In this document: in pieces, positions 8,406 to 18,108 of the stretch
Layout: the number at the start of each line of letters is the position of its first letter
How positions within the stretch are numbered: position 1 is the first letter of the stretch
Source of the DNA: Maridesulfovibrio sp.
Lineage (GTDB): Bacteria > Desulfobacterota > Desulfovibrionia > Desulfovibrionales > Desulfovibrionaceae
Length of the DNA: 64,000 bases
Assembly: GCF_963677005.1 (NCBI RefSeq)
Contig: NZ_OY781616.1
Coordinates: forward strand, 3,171,001-3,235,000
Reading direction: 5' to 3'
The notes under the pieces: generated by a model
Database searches by the model: none
Told to the model about the DNA's origin: nothing
The model's input: the letters and a program-made list of their open reading frames with translations, nothing else
Position numbers and translations under genes: made by a program

Positions 8406-10598
8406 TCAGGCCGGAAGTTCTATAACAAAGACCGTTCCGTGGGGATCTGCCGGTTTTACTCTAATGAATCCGCGATGATCGGTTATGATCGATTTGACTA
8501 TGGTCAGGCCCAGTCCGGTGCCGCTTTTTTTGCGGGAAAAATATGGTTCAAACATTCTTGAGCGTTCGTCAGCGGAAAGTCCGGGGCCGTTGTCCTGCAC
8601 TTCTATTCTGAGCCAGTTCAGAGTGGCATCGTGCATGGCGGTGAGGCTTACAGCCGGACGGTCGCATCCGTCAAGTGCTTCTGCTGCGTTGGTCAGCAGA
8701 TTGATCAAAGCGCGGCGCATGGCCTCCCTGTCCAGTTCCAGACACGGCAGCTCGGAAAGCAGCTTCAGGCTCCATGAAATATTGCTGTGGCTGTTGCGAT
8801 ACATGCTGACGATTTCTTCAAGCAGCGTGGTGATATCATCCGGTTTCAAGACCACTTCAGGCAGTTTGGCGTAGGCTGAAAATTCCTGCACCATCTGCTG
8901 CATGTGTTCCACCTGCGAGATGATAAGATCGGTTGATTCCCTGAAGACTTCATCCTCTATTTCCGGACCGAATTTGCGCTGCATGCGCTGCGCGGAAAGT
9001 TTTATCGGGGTAAGGGGGTTCTTGATTTCATGCGCTATGCGGCGTGCAACCTCCCGCCAGGCTGCTATGCGCTGCATCTTTTCCAGTTCGGTGATGTCCT
9101 CGAAAACAGCCACGATACCGGTGCTTGATTTACCGGATTTGAGAGCAACAACGTTGACCAGAAATTTTCTGTGCCGCCCGTCCACTGTAAGTGAAAGCTG
9201 CCGCTGCCACTGGGAATAGGGACTGCTGGCCATATGCGAACGGGCATCGGAAATAAGCGAGGAGAGTTCGCCTTCCGGCAGCAGGGTAAGCGGATCCTTG
9301 CCGTGCACGAACCGGGCGTCAATTCCGAGCATTTCCTCGATTGCAGAGTTTACGGTGCTGATCTTGCCTTCTTCGTCAAGGGAAATAACCCCTGCGGTGA
9401 TATTGTTCAGCACCGCTTCCATGTAGCGTCCGCGTCTTTCAAGCTCCTGATTCTGCTGGGCAAGCCTTTCGTTGGCAGTCTTGAGGCTCTTCTGGCTTTC
9501 TTCCAGATCTTCCGCCATGCGGTTGAATGACTGGACCATGAACCCCAGTTCGTCATCAGAACGGTCTTCAAGACGCACGGAAAGATCACCGCGCGCAATG
9601 CGCTGCGAGCCTGCCGCGAGGGCCTGAATCGGCGCGGAAAGTTCCTTGGAAAGGCGGAAGCCGAACCAGATCGAACCCAGTATGATCAGCAGGGTGGTGA
9701 CTCCGAGCGTAAGATACAGGCTCATCTTGAGCGGATATTTCAGGGTCTTGAGCTGTTTGTACTCATCAAGCCCCTGTACGACCCGGTCCAGTTTATAGAG
9801 CAGCCCCTGCCCGATGTTTTCACCGAGGATCATGAAGCCGCTTTTGCCTTCATCCACGGGCATGATCCCTATGACCATGTCATTGCCGGGCATGGGGTGT
9901 ATTGACGACCAGAATCGCGGATTTTTCCTTAGGTCGTCCCAGTCCACCTTGGGGTCGATCTCCGACCACGCCTTGTCCCACGATTCCTGAGAGTACCAGT
10001 TCAGTTTTTTCCCGTCCGGCTGGATGACTCCCAGCAGTCCGAGATCGTATTCGCCGAGTTTCTTGCCCAGAAATTTTTTCATGCTTTTGCCGCCCCAGGC
10101 GTAGCGGCTTTCCTTGATTGCTTCGATTATGTTCATGCCGCGCCGTTCGAGACCTTCCTGGGCCGAGGCGTAGAAGGCCCGGCCAAGCTCAAGGGACTGG
10201 ACCATGGATTCCTCAACCTGATTCTTGAACCAGTAATCCACGGAAACCTGAACAAACTGCATGGCCATGAAAAACATGAGCAGGGTCGGGATAAGTGACA
10301 GTGACATGAATGAAAGGACCATCCTGGTCCTCAGTTTGGAGCCCAGCACTTTTCTGCGGCGCTCAAGCAGCAGTTTGACTCCGTTGCGCACGACGATGAA
10401 CAGGACGATCAGCAGCAGGATGAAATTAACGTTGAAGAGGCCAACGAAAAGGTAGGAATTGACCCCGATATACTTGAGCTGCACAAATCCGAGAGCAACA
10501 AAAATCACCAGGCAGAGGAAGGCGATGAAGTATTCACGCTGCCTCCGTTTTCGTTCCTTTGTATCGGGAACGCTTATTCTGATGGGTTTGTCCGTCAT
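8406..10598 (-). CDS. ntrY: membrane sensor histidine kinase, NtrY type
   Basis: 730 residues. Three N-terminal transmembrane segments lie within residues 22-120, a periplasmic sensor region spans about 120-290, and a further helix at 292-312 leads into HAMP. A PAS domain (about 390-500) is followed by HisKA with phospho-accepting His523 in IAHEIKNPLTP. The ATPase domain has NLLTNAAEAL, DNGPG and GTGLGLTIVKS. It would phosphorylate NtrX in the same operon and perhaps the HD-GYP regulator. AGAGGG precedes the ATG. A 129-bp gap separates it from the HD-GYP gene. Confidence 0.93.
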   Translation of the reverse strand: MTDKPIRISVPDTKERKRRQREYFIAFLCLVIFVALGFVQLKYIGVNSYLFVGLFNVNFILLLIVLFIVVRNGVKLLLERRRKVLGSKLRTRMVLSFMSLSLIPTLLMFFMAMQFVQVSVDYWFKNQVEESMVQSLELGRAFYASAQEGLERRGMNIIEAIKESRYAWGGKSMKKFLGKKLGEYDLGLLGVIQPDGKKLNWYSQESWDKAWSEIDPKVDWDDLRKNPRFWSSIHPMPGNDMVIGIMPVDEGKSGFMILGENIGQGLLYKLDRVVQGLDEYKQLKTLKYPLKMSLYLTLGVTTLLIILGSIWFGFRLSKELSAPIQALAAGSQRIARGDLSVRLEDRSDDELGFMVQSFNRMAEDLEESQKSLKTANERLAQQNQELERRGRYMEAVLNNITAGVISLDEEGKISTVNSAIEEMLGIDARFVHGKDPLTLLPEGELSSLISDARSHMASSPYSQWQRQLSLTVDGRHRKFLVNVVALKSGKSSTGIVAVFEDITELEKMQRIAAWREVARRIAHEIKNPLTPIKLSAQRMQRKFGPEIEDEVFRESTDLIISQVEHMQQMVQEFSAYAKLPEVVLKPDDITTLLEEIVSMYRNSHSNISWSLKLLSELPCLELDREAMRRALINLLTNAAEALDGCDRPAVSLTAMHDATLNWLRIEVQDNGPGLSADERSRMFEPYFSRKKSGTGLGLTIVKSIITDHRGFIRVKPADPHGTVFVIELPA

Positions 10599-10617
10599 GT
10601 CTGCCCTCTAGCCATGC

Positions 10618-11226
10618 TCAGTAGGTGAAGTCAAGCCGATAGGTGGCGGAGGGAACCACGTCCCAGGACCAGAAAAAAAGAGTGTTTCTGAGCCATGCCG
10701 GTACATCGGTCTGGTCAAGACGGACTTTGAGCCTGAGATTGTATCGCTCTCCGCGTTGCAGGGTAGACCACGGGCCGAGGTCGAGAACGATGTTCTTCCA
10801 TTCCTCTCGCAACAGGATGCTCAGGCTGGGATTTTTGTAAATTTTGTCGGAACCTTGTTTTTCAAGCACAAACTGTTTGGCTAGAGAGTCGTAGTAGAGT
10901 CTGTTTGAGTAGGTCTTCCCGGCCACTTCGGAATCGGTCCATATGTTCCGGTGTTCAAGCAGGCGGGCTCGGCATTCGAGTTTCAATCGTACGCCGTTCA
11001 GCAATGCTTCTTCCACTTTTGTATCGGTCTGCAGTTCAATGCCGAAGCGGGCCATGATTGCACCGGCCTGGTTGTCCAGAACAAGGTTGGTTAGCTGAAG
11101 TGTGGAGGCGTGAGCCGGAAGGGCGCATAAAACAGACAGCCAGATGATCAGGACCGCTGAAAATCGCGCAGCTTTTCCGGGAAGAGTGGCTGTTACCGGA
11201 GTAACTTTATATATTGATCCTGTCAT
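10618..11226 (-). CDS. DUF4390 family exported protein
   Basis: 202 residues with an N-terminal hydrophobic segment (about 22-40, ending PAHAS) that reads as a signal peptide. The rest is beta-rich with no catalytic motif visible. DUF4390 proteins are commonly encoded directly before ntrY-type kinases, as here (19 bp apart). That suggests a periplasmic role for the sensor, but the function is unknown. GAGGGG stands 5 bp before the ATG. Confidence 0.75.
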   Translation of the reverse strand: MTGSIYKVTPVTATLPGKAARFSAVLIIWLSVLCALPAHASTLQLTNLVLDNQAGAIMARFGIELQTDTKVEEALLNGVRLKLECRARLLEHRNIWTDSEVAGKTYSNRLYYDSLAKQFVLEKQGSDKIYKNPSLSILLREEWKNIVLDLGPWSTLQRGERYNLRLKVRLDQTDVPAWLRNTLFFWSWDVVPSATYRLDFTY

Positions 11227-11406
11227 GACCCCTCATTTTTACAGCAAAATTGATTTCGCAGTCAGAGTAGCAGTCACCTTATATTAATTCAACATCAGTA
11301 TTACGTTAATCCCGGAGCGAAGCTGTCCTTTCAGCGGATAATAATGTACTGAATTGATATCGTGTTTATCATGAGGACAGCAAACAAGCATGTAGCGGAG
11401 AGTTCC

Positions 11407-14400
11407 ATGTTAAAAAAGATACACCGCCGTTGGGCGGAACTGAGCAGATGGGGCAAGACGGGGGTAATTGTTGGAACAGTGCTCGTCTTCTATACCCTTA
11501 TCGGGTTTTTCCTTATTCCGTTTACGGCCAGAAAAGTCGCTGTTTCCAAGCTTCCTGAGCTGCTGCACAGGCCGGTGTCCATAGAGCGCGTGGATTTCAA
11601 CCCTTACACGCTTCGTCTGCAGATCGGCGGTTTGAGCATAGGTAAGAAGGATGGCGAGGGGAATCTTTTTTCCTTTCGGACGCTGGACATTGATGTTGAC
11701 GGCTTTTCCATTTTTCGTCTCTCCGCCGCTCTGGACCGTATTGAGATAATTGATCCTCAGGTGGACGTTTCCATCTTCCGCGGGGGAAGTTCCGTTTCAG
11801 ACCTTGTTCCGGAAGGGGCTGCGGATGATGAAGCTGCCAAAAACGATGAAATATTTCCGTTCATTCTGCGCAACATGGCCATCCACAACGGTACCTGCCG
11901 GGTTTACGACAAGGTCCGGGATGTGCGGCACGTTGTTTCCGATATCAACCTGAGTATCCCGTTCACATCTTCTCTGCGCAGGGACAATGAGAAACAGGTT
12001 CAGCCTTCGCTGGACATGGTCATCAACGGCACTCCGTTTTCTCTCAAAGGACATTCCCTGCCCTTCAACACCTCCCTGCGGACGGAATTTGATTTTTCAC
12101 TGCATGACGCCAAGCTTGCCGATTACTGGGCCTACCTGCCCATCTACGAGACAACCGTGCTCAAGAGCGGCAATCTGAACACCAACCTGACCCTTGCTTT
12201 CGAGCGCAGCGAAAGGCTTCTGCCCAAGATGCTCGTCAAGGGAGACGTCAGCATCGGCAATTTCGACCTTGCCGCGAGGAAAGGTCCGACCCTGCTCAAG
12301 TTCACCGAACTGGCCTTGAAATTTGACGAACTCAGCATTTTGCGCCGGATCATAAAAATAGGTTCATTGAAGCTGACCGACCCTTACCTGAAAGTGGGAC
12401 TCAAAAAGGACGGTTCCCCGGATTTACTTGATTACCTGGCTCCTTCCATTGAGGCCGGGGAGAAATCCAAGGAAGGGGAACATCAGGAAGAAGGGCCGGC
12501 TCCGGCTGCTATGATAGGCGATTTTGTGCTGGAAAACGGTCGGGTCGATTTTACCGACAACGCTTTCAGCAACGGCTTTCATAAAGAAATCAGCCCCATC
12601 TACATAAATGCCCGGCAGTTGAGCATCACCAATGATTCCGCCGGAGATTACAATTTCAACATAGGTTCCAATTCCACAGAGGTCATCAGCGGGCATGGAG
12701 AGGTCATGCTTAAGCCTTTCTGTGTAAACGGCACGGTTTCGGTGGTGGATCTGGATATCCCGGACTACGGCGCTTATCTGGACAACCTTCCCCTCGGGGT
12801 TGCGTCCGGAAAGATCGGACTGGGTTGCGATTTCAACATTGCGCCGGAAAGCAAGGTTGCACGCCTGCGCAACATTCGTTTCGGGCTGGATAATCTGGCT
12901 CTGACACCAAAAGGCGGCGGCAAGACCCTTGTGGGACTCGGCGGATTCGCTCTGGCTAACGGCACCGTGGATGTCGGGGAGCGGTCGGTATTTATTGATT
13001 CCATCAACCTGAACAAGGCTATTCTCCGTCTTTTGAGGGATAAAAAAGGCCGGATAGACCTTCTGGGATATCTGGATAAAGGACTCAAAGAAGCTGAGTC
13101 CCGAAAATCCGAACCGGCAGTGGAACCGGAACCGGCAGAAGAGAAAAGCGAGAACAACGGTGCGGATGTGGACGACAGACAGTGGCAGGTGATCCTGAAC
13201 AGATTTCTCCTTGACGGATCCGCAGTGGAGTTTGTGGACAGGGCCGCCACAGTAAAGACCACAACCAGAATAGACGGCATAAGGGTCGGTGTCGATGATC
13301 TGTCATTCCCTGAAAAAAATCCGTTCAGGCTTGCGGTCGATGCGGTTATCAACAGCCGCGGCAGCCTGAGTGTCCGGGGGCAGGCCGGTCCGCAGTCTCT
13401 GAAAGGCAGTGGTTCCGTTCGTCTGCGTAAATTTCGTCTGCGTGATTTCAACGGATATCTGCCGGCAGAAATGCAGTTCAACATAGCCCGCGGACATATC
13501 GATGTGAATGGAAAGTGGGATTTTTCGGCAGCAAAAGATCCCGTTGCTGCCTATAAGGGAAAAGTACAGTTGAAGGACCTGCTTATCCGTGACAATCACG
13601 ATAACAGCCGCTTTTTTCATATGAATGAATTTGCGTTGCGCGGCATTGATTTTGTTTCTGCCCCGCTGCGCATCAAGGTCGAGTCTGCCGGGGTTGTGGA
13701 ACCGGAAGTAAATCTGGTTCGCGAAAAGGACGGGACCATTAACGCCATCCGCATGTTGACCGGGAAAAGGGCAGCCCCTGTAAACGCCACTGTCGCCGAT
13801 GGTGAGCTTGAAGATGAAGTTGTTGAAGCGGAGTCGGGTGAAGTGGAAACCGCCCTGCAGCAGGATAGCCAGCCCGCAGCTCCTACTGCGGAGCAGAAAG
13901 AGGACAATATAATTTTCGTGGACAGGATGTTCATGTCCAACGGTACGGTGGTTTTTACCGATAGGGCGGTATCCCCTGCTTTCAAGCTGGAGATAGGCAA
14001 GATGGCCTCTGCGGTCCGTAATCTTGAACTCCCCCACGGCGACCGCATGGACCTTTCATTCAATGCGACTCTTGACCAGCAGGCACCGCTGGTTGCCGAG
14101 GGATTCATCCAGCCGGTCCCCGAAGGAGTGGATACCGACATCAAGGTTTCGCTGGCCAATCTGGATATGACCCAGCTTTCTCCCTACACGGTAAAATTCA
14201 TAGCCTATCCTGTAAGTACCGGCATGCTCAGTTCGGATGTTGCGGTAAAGCTGCGCGGCAAATATATCTCCGTGGACAATGTTTTCGACATATATCAGTT
14301 TGATGTGGGGGATAAGGTCGACAACCCTGACGCCCCGAATATTCCTATCGGTCTCGGTCTGGCCCTGCTCAGGGACAGCAGCGGTAATATCCGGCTCGAT

Positions 14401-15081
14401 ATACCGGTTGACGGAGACCTTTCTGACCCGCAGTTCCGGCTTGGCCGCGTTATCGGGCGGGCTATCGTCAACCTGATCGTCAAGGCGGTCACATCGCCGT
14501 TCGCGCTTATCGGAGCCCTTGTGGGAGGGAGCGAGGATATGGACGTGCTGGCTTTCAAGCCGGGTACAGCCGATCTCTCCGCAGACGAGATGGCCAAGGT
14601 AGAGTCGGTTGCCAAGGCCATGGTGGACCGCCCCGGACTCAAGCTTGAAATAAGCGGCTTCAGCGCGCCGGATGATATTCCGGCCATGGAGGAAGCCGAG
14701 TTCAGGCGTCAGGTTGCCATGCCCAAGTATCTGGAACTGGAAGCTGACGGAAAGGCTCCGGCGAGTGTTGCCGACGTGACCATTTCAGACGACGAGTACC
14801 CTGATTATCTTGAAGATGCCTATAAGGAAGCTCCGTTTGAAAAGCCTAAAAATTTTCTGGGTTTTGTTGAGACTCTGCCGGTGCCTGACATGGAGAAGGC
14901 CCTGCGTGACCACATAAAAATTACCGATACCGGGCTTGCCGATCTGGCAAGACAGCGTGCTGAAAAAATTCGCAACATTCTTACGGAAAAGTCCGGAATA
15001 CCGCCGGAACGGGTGTTCTTGAAAGGCCTGTCGGCAACCGGTAAATCTACCGGGCCGAGAGTTGAGCTTGGGCTGCAGTAA
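11407..15081 (+). CDS. large AsmA-like protein with DUF748 repeats
   Basis: About 1224 residues: a cytoplasmic tail, one transmembrane helix (about residues 17-40, VIVGTVLVFYTLIGFFLIPF), then a very long periplasmic part with repeated DUF748/AsmA segments. Each segment starts with a phrase like 'DGxVxFxD' (visible near NGRVDFTD, DGSAVEFVD, NGTVVFTD). Two acidic Pro/Glu-rich linkers separate the blocks. The last 180 residues carry an OmpA-like phrase (FKPGTADLSADE). AsmA-like proteins of this size are thought to bridge the periplasm and move lipids to the outer membrane. The ATG at 11407 has GGAG 5 bp upstream; a GTG at 11362 would add 15 residues. Confidence 0.8.
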   Translation: MLKKIHRRWAELSRWGKTGVIVGTVLVFYTLIGFFLIPFTARKVAVSKLPELLHRPVSIERVDFNPYTLRLQIGGLSIGKKDGEGNLFSFRTLDIDVDGFSIFRLSAALDRIEIIDPQVDVSIFRGGSSVSDLVPEGAADDEAAKNDEIFPFILRNMAIHNGTCRVYDKVRDVRHVVSDINLSIPFTSSLRRDNEKQVQPSLDMVINGTPFSLKGHSLPFNTSLRTEFDFSLHDAKLADYWAYLPIYETTVLKSGNLNTNLTLAFERSERLLPKMLVKGDVSIGNFDLAARKGPTLLKFTELALKFDELSILRRIIKIGSLKLTDPYLKVGLKKDGSPDLLDYLAPSIEAGEKSKEGEHQEEGPAPAAMIGDFVLENGRVDFTDNAFSNGFHKEISPIYINARQLSITNDSAGDYNFNIGSNSTEVISGHGEVMLKPFCVNGTVSVVDLDIPDYGAYLDNLPLGVASGKIGLGCDFNIAPESKVARLRNIRFGLDNLALTPKGGGKTLVGLGGFALANGTVDVGERSVFIDSINLNKAILRLLRDKKGRIDLLGYLDKGLKEAESRKSEPAVEPEPAEEKSENNGADVDDRQWQVILNRFLLDGSAVEFVDRAATVKTTTRIDGIRVGVDDLSFPEKNPFRLAVDAVINSRGSLSVRGQAGPQSLKGSGSVRLRKFRLRDFNGYLPAEMQFNIARGHIDVNGKWDFSAAKDPVAAYKGKVQLKDLLIRDNHDNSRFFHMNEFALRGIDFVSAPLRIKVESAGVVEPEVNLVREKDGTINAIRMLTGKRAAPVNATVADGELEDEVVEAESGEVETALQQDSQPAAPTAEQKEDNIIFVDRMFMSNGTVVFTDRAVSPAFKLEIGKMASAVRNLELPHGDRMDLSFNATLDQQAPLVAEGFIQPVPEGVDTDIKVSLANLDMTQLSPYTVKFIAYPVSTGMLSSDVAVKLRGKYISVDNVFDIYQFDVGDKVDNPDAPNIPIGLGLALLRDSSGNIRLDIPVDGDLSDPQFRLGRVIGRAIVNLIVKAVTSPFALIGALVGGSEDMDVLAFKPGTADLSADEMAKVESVAKAMVDRPGLKLEISGFSAPDDIPAMEEAEFRRQVAMPKYLELEADGKAPASVADVTISDDEYPDYLEDAYKEAPFEKPKNFLGFVETLPVPDMEKALRDHIKITDTGLADLARQRAEKIRNILTEKSGIPPERVFLKGLSATGKSTGPRVELGLQ

Positions 15082-15199
15082 GCTGCATTGATACTCCGGC
15101 GGAATCTGCTCCGCCTTTCGGTCCCTCACGGAGTTAGAGGAAAATGCTTAGCCGCAGTAAACTGGTTGCGTCGGTTATTAAAAAAGACAAGAGGTTGAT

Positions 15200-15418
15200 A
15201 TGAATTGGTTGAAAAGATTAATTTTACTGCTCTGCATGGTTACCGCTCTCGCCGTTGTTAACGGCTGCGGAGATAATGAAGGTCCTGGCGAAAAACTCGG
15301 CAAGCAGTTTGACCAGGCCGTTGATCATGCAAAAGACAAAATGGACGAACTTGGTGATCAGGCCAAGGACACGTATGATGATATGAAAGACAAAGCCAAG
15401 GATGCCATGGACAATTAG
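15200..15418 (+). CDS. small lipoprotein with amphipathic repeat
   Basis: 72 residues. A signal peptide ends in the lipobox VNGC (Cys at about residue 23). The mature part is almost wholly Asp/Lys-rich heptads of the type 'KDKMDELGDQAKDTYDDMKD', resembling entericidin- or LEA-like amphipathic helices. The likely place is the inner leaflet of the outer membrane. It is a separate gene 118 bp after the DUF748 gene. No function is assigned. Confidence 0.7.
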   Translation: MNWLKRLILLLCMVTALAVVNGCGDNEGPGEKLGKQFDQAVDHAKDKMDELGDQAKDTYDDMKDKAKDAMDN

Positions 15419-15544
15419 TCCGAATCTTTTGTCCCTAGAAAGGTCCCGGCTATCCTGCCGGTTTTCTCCGGGGATATATAGATTTGCCGGCTGTTCGGTT
15501 GACCCGTGGCGCATCGGATAATTGTGCTTTTTGGAGGAGATAAG

Positions 15545-15826
15545 TTGGCAGAATATACGTATGAAAGTCTTCAGGCCGTGCTGCAGGACAGGCTCGGCGA
15601 CAGCATGCCGGAGCGGGCCATGGATGATATCCATGATGCTCTGAAGATTACCGAGCAAATGGAAGCGGAAGGATATTCCTTCAAGCTGGAGGACTTAAGT
15701 CGCGGCAGCATGACGGAAACCGACTGGCGCGCGACCCTGAGCAAAGACGGAAAGGAATTTTCCGGGCAGAGCGATCACGCCGCGCTGGCGGTCTGTGTAG
15801 CCGTGGCCGATGCGCTTGTGGAATAG
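15545..15826 (+). CDS. small hypothetical protein
   Basis: 93 residues, acidic, no signal peptide and no transmembrane segment. I do not recognise a family. The TTG at 15545 is preferred because GGAGGAG stands 6 bp upstream, while the alternative GTG at 15506 has no ribosome binding site. It is followed by a clear terminator, which supports a real gene. Confidence 0.6.
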   Translation: MAEYTYESLQAVLQDRLGDSMPERAMDDIHDALKITEQMEAEGYSFKLEDLSRGSMTETDWRATLSKDGKEFSGQSDHAALAVCVAVADALVE

Positions 15827-15849
15827 ACCGGTTGATTGAACAGAATAAG

Positions 15850-15881
15850 AAAAGCCTCCGGCATATTGTCGGAGGCTTTTT
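15850..15881. terminator. bidirectional intrinsic terminator
   Basis: A stem AAAAGCCTCCG / CGGAGGCTTTTT with a 9-base loop lies between the small hypothetical gene and the convergent transketolase gene. T runs on both strands allow use from both sides. Confidence 0.85.
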
Positions 15882-15895
15882 AGTGTGCAATTCAA

Positions 15896-15995
15896 TTAGT
15901 CGTCCAAGGTGGCGAAGCCCCGTTAAAAACTTAAACCCTTTTCAAAGGGTTTAAGGCTCCCAGCAGGGTCGCCGAAGGCTTTATGCGACTATTAA
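15896..15995. repeat. long imperfect inverted repeat in a convergent intergenic region
   Basis: The inner part TTAAACCCTTT / AAAGGGTTTAA is a perfect 11-bp stem; the outer edges TTAGTCG (15896-) and CGACTATTAA (near 15985) pair as well, with GGCGAAGCC and GTCGCCGAAGGC boxes between. The layout resembles repeated intergenic elements known from Desulfovibrio genomes. No second copy is in this window. Confidence 0.4.
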
Positions 15996-15997
15996 AG

Positions 15998-17977
15998 CTA
16001 AAACTGCTTCTTCATGATCTCGGCGAGGTTTCCGGCGGTGAAACCGTACTTCTCGGCGAGCTGTCCGGCAGGTGCTGATGCGCCGAAATGATCGATGCCG
16101 AGCACTGCTCCGTCTATACCTACATATCTGTACCAGATTTCAGGGCGTCCGGCTTCGGCGGCCACACGGGTTCTTACTTTGGGATCGATTACGGAGTCCT
16201 TGTATTCCTGATCCTGTTCTTCGAAGAGTTCCATGGAAGGCATGGAGACCACGCGGATCTTTTTGTCCTTGATCATGGATGCTGCTTCGATTGCAAGGGA
16301 TACTTCGGAACCTGCTGCAATGGCGATCATATCCGGAGTGCCTTCGCAGTCCTTGATGATGTAGCCGCCGCGTTTTACTCCTTCTTCGACCTGCGGGTAC
16401 TCGGCCTTGTCGAGCACGGGCAGTCCCTGACGGGTAAGCATGAGGGAGGAAGGACGCTTGGTCTGTGCAATGGCGAGTTCCACACATGCTGCGGTTTCGC
16501 GGGCATCTGCGGGGCGGAGCACCAGCATGTTCGGGATGAGCCGCAGAGAGGCTACATGTTCGATGGGCTGGTGGGTGGGTCCGTCTTCGCCGACATAGAA
16601 GGAGTCGTGTGTGTAGATGTATATGACCGGCAGATGCTGTAGGGCGGACATGCGCATGCCGTTTCTGCAGTAGTCGGAAAAGGTCAGGAAAGTGGCACCG
16701 AACGGGATTACGCCGCCGTGCAGGGCCATACCGTTGAGAATGACGGACATGGGAAATTCACGCACGCCGAAAGCGAGGTTGCGGGCTTTTTTGCCGTCAA
16801 TGGCGAAGTCTCCGACCTTTTTGCGGAAGTTCGCGGTCTGGTTGGAGGGATCGAGGTCTGCGGAACCGCCCACAAGGGTGGGCAGGGCATCGGTAATGGC
16901 ATCAAGACAGGCGCCCCATGCTTTTCTGGTGGCGATGCTCTGTCCGGCTTCGAAGTCGGGCAGTGCGAGCTTGATTTCATTGCGCGGTTTGTTGGCTTCG
17001 GTCCAGAAAGCGGCGATTTTTGCGTCCGCAGCCAGGGCTGCATCGCTTTTTCCCTTCCACTGTTCTGCAGCGGCTTTGAGTTCCGGAAAACGGGAGCGGA
17101 AGTGTTCCACAACGTCTTCGGGTACGTAGAAAGTTTCTTTTTCGGGAAGACCGAAGCATTTCTTGGTTGCTTCGATTTCTTCGTTGGAAAGCGGGGAGCC
17201 GTGGGTGGAATGGCTGCCTTCGCAGGTGGCGGCACCCTTGGCCATGACGGTCTTGCCGATGATTATGGTCGGGCGGGCAGTTTCGGCCTGACCGGCTTTT
17301 ACTGCTTCGCGGATAGCTTCGTGGTCGTGTCCGTCGATTTCAATTACATGCCAGCACATGGCTTCGAAAACTTTCTTGAAGTCGGTGCAGTCGCATTTGC
17401 TGGTAGGTCCTGCGAGCTGAATATCGTTGGAATCGTAGAAAACGATGAGTTTGCCGAGTCCCCAGAGTCCGGCCAGTGCGGCTGCGCCAAGGGATACGGG
17501 CTCCTGGAAATCACCGTCGGAGGAAAGAACGTAGGTGTGGTGGTCTACTACATCATCACAGGTGTTGGCGTTTAGGAAGGCCTCAGCCGTAGCCATGCCC
17601 ACGCCGATACAGAAGCCCTGTCCCAGCGGACCGGAAGTAGCTTCCACTCCGGGGGTCATGTCATGTTCCGGGTGACCGGGGGTTATGGAACCGAGCTGAC
17701 GGAACTGTTTGAGGTCCTCTATGCTCAGGAATCCGCACAGGTGCAGGATGGAGTAGAGCAGCGGAGATTCATGCCCTGCAGCCATCACAAAGCGGTCACG
17801 ATCGGACCAGTCCGGATTTTCCGGGTTGAATTTGAGAAAATCCTTGTAAAGGACGTAGGCGAAGTCTGCCGAAGACATGGAACCGCCCGGATGACCGGAA
17901 TTGGCCTTGCGGATGGAATCCATGATCAGTCCTTTGACAACGTTGACCGCTTTCTGGTCCAGTTGGCTGTTGCCCAT
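15998..17977 (-). CDS. tkt: transketolase
   Basis: 659 residues, full family length. The N-terminal thiamine-diphosphate domain has SGHPGGSMS and GHESPLLYS; the ThDP/Mg motif is seen around SSDGDFQEP..YDSNDIQ; the pyrimidine domain has FGVREFPM and the C-terminal part SFYVGEDGPTHQPIEH, all typical. It transfers two-carbon units in the non-oxidative pentose phosphate pathway in the cytoplasm. GGGGGAA stands 6 bp before the ATG. RpiB is the next gene upstream on the same strand, so pentose phosphate enzymes are neighbours although a terminator lies between them. Confidence 0.97.
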   Translation of the reverse strand: MGNSQLDQKAVNVVKGLIMDSIRKANSGHPGGSMSSADFAYVLYKDFLKFNPENPDWSDRDRFVMAAGHESPLLYSILHLCGFLSIEDLKQFRQLGSITPGHPEHDMTPGVEATSGPLGQGFCIGVGMATAEAFLNANTCDDVVDHHTYVLSSDGDFQEPVSLGAAALAGLWGLGKLIVFYDSNDIQLAGPTSKCDCTDFKKVFEAMCWHVIEIDGHDHEAIREAVKAGQAETARPTIIIGKTVMAKGAATCEGSHSTHGSPLSNEEIEATKKCFGLPEKETFYVPEDVVEHFRSRFPELKAAAEQWKGKSDAALAADAKIAAFWTEANKPRNEIKLALPDFEAGQSIATRKAWGACLDAITDALPTLVGGSADLDPSNQTANFRKKVGDFAIDGKKARNLAFGVREFPMSVILNGMALHGGVIPFGATFLTFSDYCRNGMRMSALQHLPVIYIYTHDSFYVGEDGPTHQPIEHVASLRLIPNMLVLRPADARETAACVELAIAQTKRPSSLMLTRQGLPVLDKAEYPQVEEGVKRGGYIIKDCEGTPDMIAIAAGSEVSLAIEAASMIKDKKIRVVSMPSMELFEEQDQEYKDSVIDPKVRTRVAAEAGRPEIWYRYVGIDGAVLGIDHFGASAPAGQLAEKYGFTAGNLAEIMKKQF

Positions 17978-18069
17978 TTGTGAGTTCCCCCTGAAGAGTG
18001 GATATTTTTATACAGCATCAATTCCGGCTTTCCGGGATTGTCCTGGCATGCTGTCTTACGGTTATAATT

Positions 18070-18103
18070 AAAAAATCCCGCACTGATATGATCAGGCGGG
18101 ATT
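18070..18103 (-). terminator. intrinsic terminator after rpiB
   Basis: Stem AATCCCGC / GCGGGATT with an inner CTGAT/ATCAG pairing; on the minus strand it is followed by a run of T (A-run at 18070-18075). It lies 6 bp after rpiB, between rpiB and tkt. Confidence 0.75.
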
Positions 18104-18108
18104 GTGTA

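Noticed and set aside
16088..17575. Long plus-strand frames opposite transketolase
   Set aside because: They are mirror frames of a high-GC coding region; the minus-strand transketolase explains the sequence fully.
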